A stretch of DNA of 64,000 nucleotides from Aquibium pacificus (GTDB lineage: Bacteria > Pseudomonadota > Alphaproteobacteria > Rhizobiales > Rhizobiaceae): the NCBI RefSeq assembly GCF_040839445.1, contig NZ_JBDPGJ010000002.1:558001-622000 (forward strand), in the 5' to 3' direction. Position numbers and translations under genes: made by a program. The notes beneath the pieces were generated by a model, which was not told the DNA's origin, did no database searches, and worked only from the letters and a program-made list of their open reading frames with translations. Below, one piece after another: positions 53,830-62,273 of the stretch. Position 1 is the stretch's first letter. Each line of letters begins with the position of its first letter.

Positions 53830-54873
53830 TCACGCCTCCCGATCCTGCCACCGTTCGTCCGCTGCGACTGGAGCGTCTCCGGCGCGCGTCTCCTCGATGA
53901 CGGTCATGAGCCGGCGCAGCACCTCCTCCACGCCCTCGCGCGTGGCCGAGGACAGCATCAGCGGCTGCACGCCGGCGGCGCGCTTCAGCGCGGCGGTCTT
54001 CTTCTTTCGCTCCGCCGCATCGATCGTGTCGACCTGGCTCAGCGCGAGGACCTCCGGCTTCTCGGCAAGCCCGTGTCCGTAAGCCTCGAGTTCCTGCCTG
54101 ATGGTCTTGTAGGCCTTGCCCGGGTGTTCCTCGCGCGCCGAGACGAGATGCAGGATGACGCCGGTTCGCTCGACATGGCCGAGGAAACGGTCGCCGATGC
54201 CGGCGCCCTCGTGCGCGCCTTCGATCAGCCCGGGAATGTCGGCAATGACGAATTCGCGCGCATCGATGCGCGCAACGCCGAGCCCGGGATGCAGCGTGGT
54301 GAACGGGTAGTCGGCGATCTTGGGCTTGGCGGCAGTCACGGAGGCAAGGAAGGTCGATTTGCCGGCATTCGGCAGGCCGACAAGCCCGGCGTCGGCGATC
54401 AGCTTCAGCCTCAGCCAAATGGTCATCTCCTCGCCGGGCAGGCCGGGATTGGCCCGGCGTGGCGCCTGATTGGTCGAGGTCTTGAAATGGGTGTTGCCGA
54501 AGCCGCCATTGCCGCCCTTTGCCAGCAGATAACGCTGACCGATGTGCGTGAGGTCGCAGATCAGCGTCTCGTTGTCTTCCTCGTACACCTGAGTTCCGGC
54601 CGGAACCTTCAGCACGACGTCGGCGCCCTTGCCGCCGGTGCGGTTGCGGCCCATCCCGTGCGTGCCGGTCTTGGCCTTGAAATGCTGCTGGTAGCGATAG
54701 TCGATGAGGGTGTTCAGCCCGTCGACCGCCTCGAGCCAGACGTCGCCGCCGCGCCCGCCATCGCCGCCGTCCGGCCCGCCGAACTCGATGAACTTTTCGC
54801 GGCGGAACGACACCGAGCCGGCGCCGCCGTCGCCGGAGCGTATGTAGACCTTGGCCTGGTCGAGAAACTTCAT
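53830..54873 (-). CDS. obgE: GTPase ObgE/CgtA
   Basis: A 347-residue ribosome-linked GTPase. The glycine-rich Obg domain is at 1-158, and the G domain has G1 GLPNAGKST near 167-175, G3 DIPGLIEGAH and G4-like LSQVDTID (here S-Q-V-D instead of the usual N-K-x-D). The short C-terminal tail matches alphaproteobacteria. It assists 50S assembly and growth control. Start ATG 54873. Confidence 0.94.
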   Translation of the reverse strand: MKFLDQAKVYIRSGDGGAGSVSFRREKFIEFGGPDGGDGGRGGDVWLEAVDGLNTLIDYRYQQHFKAKTGTHGMGRNRTGGKGADVVLKVPAGTQVYEEDNETLICDLTHIGQRYLLAKGGNGGFGNTHFKTSTNQAPRRANPGLPGEEMTIWLRLKLIADAGLVGLPNAGKSTFLASVTAAKPKIADYPFTTLHPGLGVARIDAREFVIADIPGLIEGAHEGAGIGDRFLGHVERTGVILHLVSAREEHPGKAYKTIRQELEAYGHGLAEKPEVLALSQVDTIDAAERKKKTAALKRAAGVQPLMLSSATREGVEEVLRRLMTVIEETRAGDAPVAADERWQDREA

Positions 54874-54998
54874 GTCTGCACGATCATCCTTCTGGCCGCC
54901 GCGGCTTGCCTCGGCGGACGTCAGTTGCTCTAACCCATGCGCGGCGGCTGCGCGAGGGGCCGCCGGGCGGAATCCGAACCAGCGCACGGGGCCGAACC

Positions 54999-55868
54999 AT
55001 GAAATGCGTGACCTACAACATCCAGTACGGCATCGGCATGGACGGCCGCTACGATCTTTCCCGCATCGCCGACGCGGTGCGCGGGGCCGACCTGATCGCG
55101 CTGCAGGAGGTCTCGCGCAACAACCCGCAGAACGCCGGCCGCGACATGGTGGCGGAGTTGCGCCACCTTCTGCCGGACTATTTCTCCATCTATGGCGCGC
55201 CCTATTCCGTGGACATGGGATCGGCTCTCGAGAACGGACGCGCCGTCGACCGGCATTTCGAGTTCGGCAACATGATCCTGTCGAAGACGCCGGTGCTTTC
55301 CTCGCGCAACCTGCTCCTGCCGCGCAGCCGCACCTTCGACCGGCTCAACCTGCAGCGCGGCGCGCTCGAAGCCCTCGTCGCCACGCCGTCCGGCGCGGTG
55401 CGCTTCTATTCGGTCCATCTCGATCACACCAGCCCAAGCGAGCGCATCGACCAGATCCGGTACCTCGTCGCCAAGGTCCTCGCCTATCCGAGCGAGGGCG
55501 GCGCCGTGACCGGCACGTCCGAAATGGGATTTCCCGAGCCGCCGCGCCCGGAAGAGTTCGTCCTCATGGGCGACTTCAACCTGGAGCCCGGCGGCTCGGA
55601 GTATCTGGAGATGACCGGCATTCCGGACGTGGAGTTCGGCATCGCCCGCCGCGCCGGTCATCCGGTGGACGCCGCGACGCTCGGCGCGTCCGACCCGGCC
55701 GGCCGCATCACATGGATCGACCCGAAGCGGCCGGACGACCCGGCCCGCCGCCGCTGCCTCGACTACCATTTCATCCACGCTTCTCTGGCTCCACGTGTAA
55801 AGCGCTGCTGGATCGACGAGACGGCGGTCGGCTCCGACCACCGCCCGGTCTGGCTCGAACTCGGCTGA
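54999..55868 (+). CDS. Endonuclease/exonuclease/phosphatase family hydrolase
   Basis: A 289-residue protein of the EEP fold. The metal-binding and catalytic residues are in place: YNIQYGIG at the start, LIALQEV near 32-38, HLDHTSPSERIDQI, MGDFNLEP near 190, and GSDHRPVWLEL at the C-terminal end. The substrate (DNA, phospholipid or sugar phosphate) is unknown. It is divergent from obgE. Confidence 0.82.
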   Translation: MKCVTYNIQYGIGMDGRYDLSRIADAVRGADLIALQEVSRNNPQNAGRDMVAELRHLLPDYFSIYGAPYSVDMGSALENGRAVDRHFEFGNMILSKTPVLSSRNLLLPRSRTFDRLNLQRGALEALVATPSGAVRFYSVHLDHTSPSERIDQIRYLVAKVLAYPSEGGAVTGTSEMGFPEPPRPEEFVLMGDFNLEPGGSEYLEMTGIPDVEFGIARRAGHPVDAATLGASDPAGRITWIDPKRPDDPARRRCLDYHFIHASLAPRVKRCWIDETAVGSDHRPVWLELG

Positions 55869-55905
55869 CGGCCGGCTCCGGCAGGCGTCGCGCCAGGGGC
55901 GGCGC

Positions 55906-56496
55906 TCACGCTTGCCCCCAGCTTCTCAGGCTCACCCAGGTGCGCCGGTCGAGCTGGTAGCGCTCCACCGGCACCTGGCCGGCGACCAGCGAGTTCAGCA
56001 TCCCCTGCCCGGCGTACTGGAAGCCGCATTTGTGGATGACGCGCCGGGAGGCCGCGTTGATCACCCGGCAGGTGACGTGCAGCACGTCGATCGCGGTCGC
56101 CCGGAAGGCGAGATCGACCAGCGCATGCGCCGCCTCGGTCGCATAGCCTCGGCCCCAGTAGGGCTCGCCGATCCAGTAGCCGAGTTCCAGGCCGTGCGGC
56201 CTGGCGTCGAGGCCGGCGCAGCCGACGAAAGCGCCGCTGTCGGAATTGGTGATGGCGTAGACGCAGCCGCCCTTCTCGCGCCGCCTGGAATTCTGGATGA
56301 AGGATTTCGCTTCGACCTCGCCATAGGGATGCGGCATGCGGCCGAGCATCTCGGCGATGCGACGGCTGTTGGCGAGTTCGGCGAGTTCGGCAATGTCGTC
56401 CACGTGCGGCGGGCGCAGCACCAAGCGCTCGGTGACGACCACCGGGCAGTCTATCCGCAGACTTTCGTCTTCGACGTCTTCCTTCTCGGCAACCAT
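55906..56496 (-). CDS. GNAT family acetyltransferase, RimJ/RimL type
   Basis: This 196-residue protein has the RimJ/RimL pattern: TERLVLRPPHVDDIAELAEL, LGYWIGEPYWGRGYATEA with the acetyl-CoA loop, and NAASRRVIHKCGFQYAG. Proteins of this group acetylate N termini or small molecules. A GNAT gene between rpmA and obgE is standard for rhizobia. The ATG 56496 follows GGAAGGACGGAAG. Confidence 0.85.
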   Translation of the reverse strand: MVAEKEDVEDESLRIDCPVVVTERLVLRPPHVDDIAELAELANSRRIAEMLGRMPHPYGEVEAKSFIQNSRRREKGGCVYAITNSDSGAFVGCAGLDARPHGLELGYWIGEPYWGRGYATEAAHALVDLAFRATAIDVLHVTCRVINAASRRVIHKCGFQYAGQGMLNSLVAGQVPVERYQLDRRTWVSLRSWGQA

Positions 56497-56620
56497 GTCT
56501 TCCGTCCTTCCAGACAAAGAAAAAGGGGCGATGGCGGCCCATCTCCCCTGATCCCTATTCTGGACTGTCCAGACACCGGTTCCCGAGATGGGCTGCCGGT
56601 GTTGGTAAGTGCGGAACCGG

Positions 56621-56890
<270 letters not shown>

Positions 56891-56970
56891 TTTCCTGCTC
56901 CTTCGCGCTCGCCGAGCGCCTCGTATTCTCTATGGGCGCGAATGCGCCGGGTTTCAACCTCGGAGGCGGA

Positions 56971-57591
56971 TTACTTCGCCAGTTCCTTGGCCTGCTCGCG
57001 CCAGTCCGAGATCTGGTCGGCACTGAACGGCATGTTCTCGTCGATGCGCGCGACGTCCTCGTCGGAGAGCGCGGCGATCTGGGCGAAGGTCGTGATGCCT
57101 TGCTCCTTCAGCTGACCGGCCGCGACCGGGCCGATGCCCTTGATCGTGGTCAGGTCGTCGCCCTCGCCTTCCGGCGCGGAAAACAGCGGCGCGGCCGCTG
57201 CCTGCGGCTTGGCCTCCTCTGCGGCGGCCTTCTTTTTCGCGGCCGGCTTTTCAGCGGCCTTCTTCGACGGCTCGGCACCGCCCGTCAGGATCTCGGAGAT
57301 CCGCACCGTGGTGAGCAGCTGGCGATGGCCGCGCTTGCGGCGCGAATTCTGCCGGCGGCGCTTCTTGAAGGCGATGACGGTGTCGGCGCGGCCCTGCTCG
57401 ACGACCTCGGCCGCCACCGAAACGCCGTCCACGAAGGGAACGCCGATGGTCACGTCGTCGCCTTCGCCATGGGCCAGCACCTGGCCGATGCGCACGATCT
57501 CGCCGACTTCGCCGGCAATTCTCTCGATCTTGATGGTATCGTTGGCGGCAACGCGGTACTGCTTGCCTCCGGTCTTGATGACTGCGAACAT
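56971..57591 (-). CDS. rplU: 50S ribosomal protein L21 with C-terminal helix-hairpin-helix extension
   Basis: Residues 1-103 are a normal L21 (MFAVIKTGGKQYRV start; KKRRRQNSRRKRGHRQ rRNA-binding loop). After an Ala/Lys/Glu-rich linker (about 105-145) a second domain of about 60 residues follows, DDLTTIKGIGPVAAGQLKEQ, a helix-hairpin-helix unit. Total length is 206 against about 103 in E. coli. This fusion is frequent in Rhizobiales. Start ATG 57591. Confidence 0.95.
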   Translation of the reverse strand: MFAVIKTGGKQYRVAANDTIKIERIAGEVGEIVRIGQVLAHGEGDDVTIGVPFVDGVSVAAEVVEQGRADTVIAFKKRRRQNSRRKRGHRQLLTTVRISEILTGGAEPSKKAAEKPAAKKKAAAEEAKPQAAAAPLFSAPEGEGDDLTTIKGIGPVAAGQLKEQGITTFAQIAALSDEDVARIDENMPFSADQISDWREQAKELAK

Positions 57592-57622
57592 TTTTTGCCT
57601 TTCGCTGTTCGGTCCGGCTCGG

Positions 57623-57648
57623 GACTGGCGCACGTGACTGGCGCACGT
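57623..57648. repeat. 13-bp tandem duplication in the rplU leader
   Basis: GACTGGCGCACGT occurs twice head to tail (57623-57635 and 57636-57648) in the untranslated region upstream of rplU. It could be a recent slip or part of a leader structure. Confidence 0.7.
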
Positions 57649-57730
57649 GCCGCCCGGCCGTCTTTTTGTCAGTCTGTTCAGGGTTCAAACGACAACCGGC
57701 GCGGAAGGTCCCACGCCGGAAGCCACGCCC

Positions 57731-57759
57731 CGTTAGCGGAAGGGTGGGATCGAGTCAAG
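57731..57759 (-). promoter_or_regulatory. Probable promoter of rplU-rpmA
   Basis: Read on the minus strand, CTTGAC (57754-57759) and CTAACG (57731-57736) are separated by 17 bases. The resulting leader would be about 130 bases, long enough for control by ribosomal protein. Confidence 0.5.
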
Positions 57760-57788
57760 ATGCGAGACGGCGTCGAGACAGAATAGGC

Positions 57789-57817
57789 CTTGTCTCGCGT
57801 GTAACCCTTCGCTATCT
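57789..57817 (+). promoter_or_regulatory. Promoter of the tRNA-Ser gene
   Basis: CTTGTC at 57789 and CTATCT at 57812, spaced by 17 bases, closely match the alphaproteobacterial CTTGAC-N17-CTATAT pattern. The tRNA 5' end lies about 33 bases behind the -10 box. Confidence 0.65.
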
Positions 57818-57849
57818 AGCAGCCCGCGCCAAGGCGCCCACGGCCCCGC

Positions 57850-57939
57850 GGAGAGGTGGCAGAGTGGTCGAATGCACCGCACTCGAAATGCGGCATACTC
57901 GCAAGGGTATCGGGGGTTCGAATCCCCCCCTCTCCGCCA
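57850..57939 (+). tRNA. tRNA-Ser (anticodon CGA)
   Basis: A 90-base class II tRNA. The acceptor stem GGAGAGG pairs with CCTCTCC, followed by G and an encoded CCA. The anticodon stem-loop is CCGCA-CTCGAAA-TGCGG with anticodon CGA, a long variable arm follows, and the T loop is GGTTCGAATCC. The DNA behind it changes to island-like content, so its 3' end is the likely attachment site. Confidence 0.95.
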
Positions 57940-58124
57940 CGTGCCTATGCTAAGGCATTGATGTCGAAAATAATTTCCCTTTCAGCCGAAGGCGTTCCCC
58001 ACTGGTTTCCCCACTCTGTTCATTTTCGGCGATGATTTTAGTTCAGCAAGTCGGGCAATTTTGCCTTCCACTCGCTCATGAGCACAAGAGCGCATTCGAC
58101 CGTCGTGCCGTCATCTTGGACTAG

Positions 58125-58502
58125 CAGGCTGTTGAAGAACTCAATCGCGTTCGCAGACGAAGCGATCGTATTCCAGCCGCTCCATAAGGAGACGCTCCGA
58201 GCGGATCGAGTAGAACGCCTGCAACAGCATCGCCCGCAGCAACTTCTCCGGCGGAATCGACGGTCGCCCGATCGTCGAATACAGCGCCGCGAACTCTCGC
58301 TCCAGCGAGCCGAGCGCCTCGTTCACGATCGTCCGGATCGCCCGCAACGGATGGTCGCACCGAACCCGCGCCTCAAGATCGACGTAGCTGAACAGTTCGC
58401 CAGTTCGTTTGTCGTCACCGCGCATGCACCGGTCTCCGAATCCCTTCGGAGACAATGAATCACGCCGAATGCCTCGCCGCGAGCGGCTTTTTCAACGGCC
58501 TG
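58125..58502. mobile_element. Internally deleted IS5-superfamily element
   Basis: The element has both ends: CAGGCTGTTGAAGAA at 58125 and, inverted, CAGGCCGTTGAAAAA read from 58502. The flanks are CTAG and TTAG, fitting a short target duplication. Only 378 bases remain, so nearly all of the transposase gene is gone. Confidence 0.65.
58146..58425 (-). pseudogene. Truncated IS5-family transposase (N-terminal part)
   Basis: The start ATG at 58425 opens MRGDDKRTGELFSYVDLEAR, then GRPSIPPEKLLRAMLLQAFYSIRSERLLMERLEYD, which is the DUF772 N-terminal domain of IS5/IS1182-like transposases. The frame then meets the right terminal repeat. The catalytic DDE domain is missing, so it cannot transpose by itself. 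Confidence 0.75.
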
Positions 58503-58645
58503 TTAGTGGACGAAACTACACGGAAAGGTGATGATTGTAGACAAATTCCTTGTCCTTGAAGGTCAGTTCCGTCACGCGACACACTCCCGCATTTGTGGCG
58601 CGATAGAATCAGCAAGGGTCGGCCAAGGCAAGCGCCAATGCCTCT

Positions 58646-59344
58646 TCAAGTCGGCCTGTTTGCGTCCAGCAGTGCCTGCAAAGCGGCATGGGCTTCAGGG
58701 GTCAAGGGCGGGCCTTTCGCGGCTTCCTTTTCGAACGAACGCATGATTTCTGCCTGCCTATCGCTGGCGACGTTTCCGTAGCTCGTGAAGGTGGTCAGGA
58801 CCTGTTCATAGCCCAGATTCTGGCTCCATGCCTTGAACTCTTCCGGCGTCGTGCAACGCCTTTCCCCGAGCCGTGCCAGTGTCTTGCGGAAGGAATGGGG
58901 ATTAGAATAGGGCAAGCCGGCCGCCGCGAACGCGTCCTTGAAGATACGGCGGATAGGTCCCGCATTACTCCAGTGGGACCGGGAGAGACCAGTGGCGGCA
59001 AACTTGCCATTGACCAAGCCCATGTCGGTTGCCGGAAAGAGCGGATCATCCGGGCCGAACAGACATTCGGTTTCCAACGTTTCAAGCCGGCCTTCCACGA
59101 TGGCGCGCGGTTTTTCGCCGACAGGGAAGAACCATGTGGAGAATGTCTTTCGGTTTTTCGTGCGCACGTCACGCGCGTCCTGTTCGATCTTTCCAGCGTT
59201 GATGTCCACGTGCTTCAGGGACATGGAGGCGATAGCGTCGTCGCGCCCGCCGGTCAGGATGGCAAAGGCAAGCAGCGCTCGATTGCGCCTTTCGATCAGC
59301 GTGCGTGCCGGCATCCGTTCCAGCGTCCTAGTGATATGCTGCAA
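58646..59344 (-). pseudogene. Tyrosine recombinase (integrase), N-terminally truncated
   Basis: The 232 residues cover the catalytic domain of a phage-type integrase. The first arginine is R34 (TGGRDDAIAS), the H-x-x-R pair is H150/R153 (HSFRK) and the nucleophile is Y189 (TSYG). The histidine expected in WSQNLGHE is a tyrosine (WSQNLGYE, residue 179). The N-terminal core-binding domain is absent: the frame upstream of the TTG at 59344 reads only about 20 more codons to a stop. Together these suggest an inactive or weakened enzyme. It points away from the tRNA, which it would have used as target. Confidence 0.7.
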
Positions 59345-59523
59345 TGTCGGTGCGGGCCTTTCGCGTTTCGGCGCGTTCGGTGCCGTATCTGGAAGGGCTT
59401 TTCGTGGTTACTAAAATCAGAAAGCGGGTCAAGCGGCCGCACACCGCAAAGGCCTTCGTCGAGGGGCTGCCCGCAACCACGGACCGGAAGGAGGACAAAA
59501 AGCCAGCCAGAAAAGCCCCCTGA
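59344..59523 (+). CDS. Possible small basic protein
   Basis: The frame of 59 codons opposes the integrase remnant. The C-terminal part (VVTKIRKRVKRPHTAKAFVEG, then a Lys-rich tail) is basic and looks like the N terminus of some RHH-type DNA-binding proteins. A GTG near 59404 with GAAGGG upstream is another start. It may be a gene remnant or chance. Confidence 0.25.
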   Translation: MSVRAFRVSARSVPYLEGLFVVTKIRKRVKRPHTAKAFVEGLPATTDRKEDKKPARKAP

Positions 59524-59611
59524 CACCGCCCGCTCAACGCGCGACTGTCAGCCGATTTCCCTCTCTGTACACGCTGAAGTCGGCAACGACGACGCCTCAC
59601 TCTATGCAACG

Positions 59612-61072
59612 CTATTGATCAATACCCTCGAATACCAAATTCGCATTTGAACTATTCGGGTCGTAGCCAATCACTTTGCACTCTCCCTTGGCCCGCCTCG
59701 GTGCAGCTCCGTTGAGTTCTATACGATCCCTACCCCAAGTGCCGGAGACATCATATTGCGCAGGCAAACAGTCCTTCCTGAATGTTCGAGCTGTTCCCTC
59801 TATACGCGACTTCTCGCGTCGACCATCGAACAGTAGATTACCATGTGGAACAATATTTGAGAGAGAATCTTTAGTTTGGAAATATTGTATTTTGACGGCT
59901 GCTTGGTCTTCGCCAGCCCGAATGGCTGTCAGGAGCATTTTTGAGCCGTTGTGATCGTAGAACCGTTCCGAAATGAGGGCAGCATCTCCTTCGTATTCCT
60001 CCATTTCCGCTATCTTGATGAATGAGGGGAGTAGATGCCAGGTGAACAAGCCGTTCAGCATAGGTCGCGAGATTTGATATTCATTTTCGTATCGATAAAC
60101 GATTGGCGACATTTCATCGTTGGTGACTTGGTGGTCCAGAATTACGCCGTCCAAATCGGTGTCGATCACACATCTATCGGCCATTCCTTCCGTGCCGAGA
60201 CGGCGACCACCATCGTTCTCGTAGGCGAAGGCCGTATCATTGAGCGCGGAGGATATCCAATCCTCAAGGAGTTGGGCGTCCGTTCGCACATCAACTGGCG
60301 TCCCATTCGGGAGAAAGCTCGCATAAATCTTTGATGGATAGGTAGCGGCAATAGGATCGAGTCCACCGTCCGACGTCCAATTATGTAAGTTCGAGCAGAG
60401 CAAGTCGGCTGCCAGCGAACCGTGCAGGCGCAGTTCCTTCTCGGCATCGAGACGTATGAACCACCTTCCTGCATCCCCAATCGTGTTCACGTATACGAGG
60501 TCCCTTTCCTCGCGTGCATTTAGTGCCGCCCTCACCAGGCTCGGTTGCCAGCCGTGACGAACTGTCAATTCGGAGAACTGAAACGCGGCTGCGAGTATCT
60601 GCCGTTCGAGCATGGCAGCGATCGGGACAGGAGAACTTCCGTCTGAGCCAAAAACACGCTCCGGCAGCACAGGTGCATGAAACCCCAATCTGCCAGTGGG
60701 GTGTAGCATGCGATCGGGTACGGTTTGTTCGCCGACACGCCGCGCTCCTCCCATGAATCCGATCGCACACGCGGAAACGCACGAGACATTTGGACCGACA
60801 TAAGTGGCAACATGGTTTTGATGGATCAAATCGGCCATCTTCAAGCCTTCGATCAGGCTGCCGCCGGGGCTGTCGAGCGACACAACGACGGAGCCCGAAT
60901 CCGTGATCACCTCTTTCAGCACCGCTTCCAGCTTCGCGGCATCGCCCGCGTCAATCTTCCCTCTAACAGAGACCGTCACGACCTCAGCGGACCGGGAATG
61001 GGAGAACTCAGCCGCGGCGGCAGGCGCTACGAACATCGGGAGCATGCAGATGAGAACAGTTAATCGTGTCAT
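59612..61072 (-). CDS. Exported ClpP/crotonase-fold protein with Ser and His motif
   Basis: The 486-residue protein starts at ATG 61072 (MTRLTVLICMLPMFVAPAAAA), a signal peptide. Residues 30-140 have the fold of COG3904-type periplasmic ClpP-like proteins: VVVSLDSPGGSLIEGLKMAD (62-81), then CVSACAIGFMGGARRV (98-113) with a serine (S100) between two cysteines, and LGFHAPV with a histidine (H132). These are the positions of the serine nucleophile and base in ClpP-like proteases. The C-terminal 340 residues are of no known family. Its start overlaps the stop of the next gene upstream (ATGA), so both are made together. Base use is less GC-rich than in the core. Confidence 0.7.
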   Translation of the reverse strand: MTRLTVLICMLPMFVAPAAAAEFSHSRSAEVVTVSVRGKIDAGDAAKLEAVLKEVITDSGSVVVSLDSPGGSLIEGLKMADLIHQNHVATYVGPNVSCVSACAIGFMGGARRVGEQTVPDRMLHPTGRLGFHAPVLPERVFGSDGSSPVPIAAMLERQILAAAFQFSELTVRHGWQPSLVRAALNAREERDLVYVNTIGDAGRWFIRLDAEKELRLHGSLAADLLCSNLHNWTSDGGLDPIAATYPSKIYASFLPNGTPVDVRTDAQLLEDWISSALNDTAFAYENDGGRRLGTEGMADRCVIDTDLDGVILDHQVTNDEMSPIVYRYENEYQISRPMLNGLFTWHLLPSFIKIAEMEEYEGDAALISERFYDHNGSKMLLTAIRAGEDQAAVKIQYFQTKDSLSNIVPHGNLLFDGRREKSRIEGTARTFRKDCLPAQYDVSGTWGRDRIELNGAAPRRAKGECKVIGYDPNSSNANLVFEGIDQ

Positions 61073-61770
61073 TCTTCGAGCCACTGTCTGTAGGGCTGGC
61101 AGTTTTCGCCTTGCTTGAGCTGATTTGCTTCGGCGACTTGCGGTTCCGTGAGATCCACCGCGTGACCCGGTCCATCCTCGACAAGTCTGCGAATTAGTTC
61201 CGACGACCACTCCCGATCCCCAGCCAGCAGCAAGATCTCGACGAAAAGTTGAAGGGTAAGGTTGCGGGTCTGTTGAGATACCTCGCGTTCGCTACCCCCT
61301 TCCTTTCGTGCGACATCGGCGAACGACGGCATGGTCAGTTGTATCTCAGCGCCGAGAACGAACCGTCGGTCGGGCGGGAAATAACCTTCCATCCCGATGC
61401 CGGTGCCTCCCATGAATGCGATTGCACAGGCTCCGGTGCAGCGAGCATCTGCGGAAACATAGCTCTGGATGTTGTATCCTCGAAGCAAATGTGAGATTTT
61501 TACCGCCTCAAAGTAGTCTCCGCCTGCGCTGTCGAATGACAACCTCCCGATTTCGACATAGTGCTCACTGTTGCTCGCTTGTCCTGGCGTAAGCAGTTCG
61601 TGCAGACGTTCAAAATCCCCTTCCTCAATGTCTCCAACGAGTTCGATGGTCTTTAGCGACGGGCAGCTACCTATCGCATCTCCATCATCGTACACATTGA
61701 ATTGAGCCGCGCTGGCGCCACCGCCCAGCAGCGCGACTACTCCCAAGGCTATTGACAGGCGAAATGCCAA
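61069..61770 (-). CDS. Exported ClpP-fold protein lacking Ser and His (pseudoenzyme)
   Basis: A 233-residue protein, first gene of the pair. I take the TTG at 61770, five bases behind a GGAGG, giving the signal peptide MAFRLSIALGVVALLGGGASA; GTG at 61773 is too near to the ribosome site. The fold matches the partner: LSFDSAGGDYFEAVKISHLL (77-96), CTGACAIAFMGG (111-122). The serine position reads Gly113 and the histidine motif reads LGAEIQ, so both expected catalytic residues are replaced while the two cysteines remain. It may be a regulatory or structural partner of the second protein. Confidence 0.62.
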   Translation of the reverse strand: MAFRLSIALGVVALLGGGASAAQFNVYDDGDAIGSCPSLKTIELVGDIEEGDFERLHELLTPGQASNSEHYVEIGRLSFDSAGGDYFEAVKISHLLRGYNIQSYVSADARCTGACAIAFMGGTGIGMEGYFPPDRRFVLGAEIQLTMPSFADVARKEGGSEREVSQQTRNLTLQLFVEILLLAGDREWSSELIRRLVEDGPGHAVDLTEPQVAEANQLKQGENCQPYRQWLEE

Positions 61771-61895
61771 CACACCCTCCAAGGACGGATAGACGATCCT
61801 TCCCTCTGTTGCTCGGTAGGTCAACAGCCGTATTGACGTGAAAGCAGCTTCGTGTTGCCATAGGCGGGCCGGAAACGGAGGCAGGGAAAGGGCGG

Positions 61896-62273
61896 ATGAC
61901 AGTCGTTCTGTGGCGGCCCTTGCTATGCGCACTCTGTGTCTGCGCCGCAACTGAAACTGTTCGCGGACAAGAGGACGCCTGGAACGTCAAGAACGAGCTG
62001 GCAAGATGCGTGATTGAAAACGCCGAAAAGTACATCAGCGGCAATTCGGATGATCCCGTCGTCATTTATGTGGAAGCTTGCCCTGAGCCCTCTACGGAGA
62101 AATCACTGGCATTGCTTCTGGAGAACTCCATCGTTCCCGAACTAAAGGCCGATGCAGATGCCGACATAGACGCGATAGTGGTGTTCACACGCTCCGAACT
62201 GGCATGCCTCGCAAAAATTCGGATCGAATCCACGGACGAGATTGTTAGTCTCCCCAAGAAGCCCCGATGCTGA
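61896..62273 (+). CDS. Small secreted protein with four cysteines
   Basis: A 125-residue protein with an N-terminal signal peptide (VVLWRPLLCALCVCAATETVRG) and a mature part of about 100 residues with four cysteines, one of them the last residue. The central part is acidic (ADADADIDAIVVF). No family known. The ATG 61896 has AAAGGGCGG upstream. It is divergent from the ClpP-like pair and overlaps the next gene by seven bases. Confidence 0.6.
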   Translation: MTVVLWRPLLCALCVCAATETVRGQEDAWNVKNELARCVIENAEKYISGNSDDPVVIYVEACPEPSTEKSLALLLENSIVPELKADADADIDAIVVFTRSELACLAKIRIESTDEIVSLPKKPRC

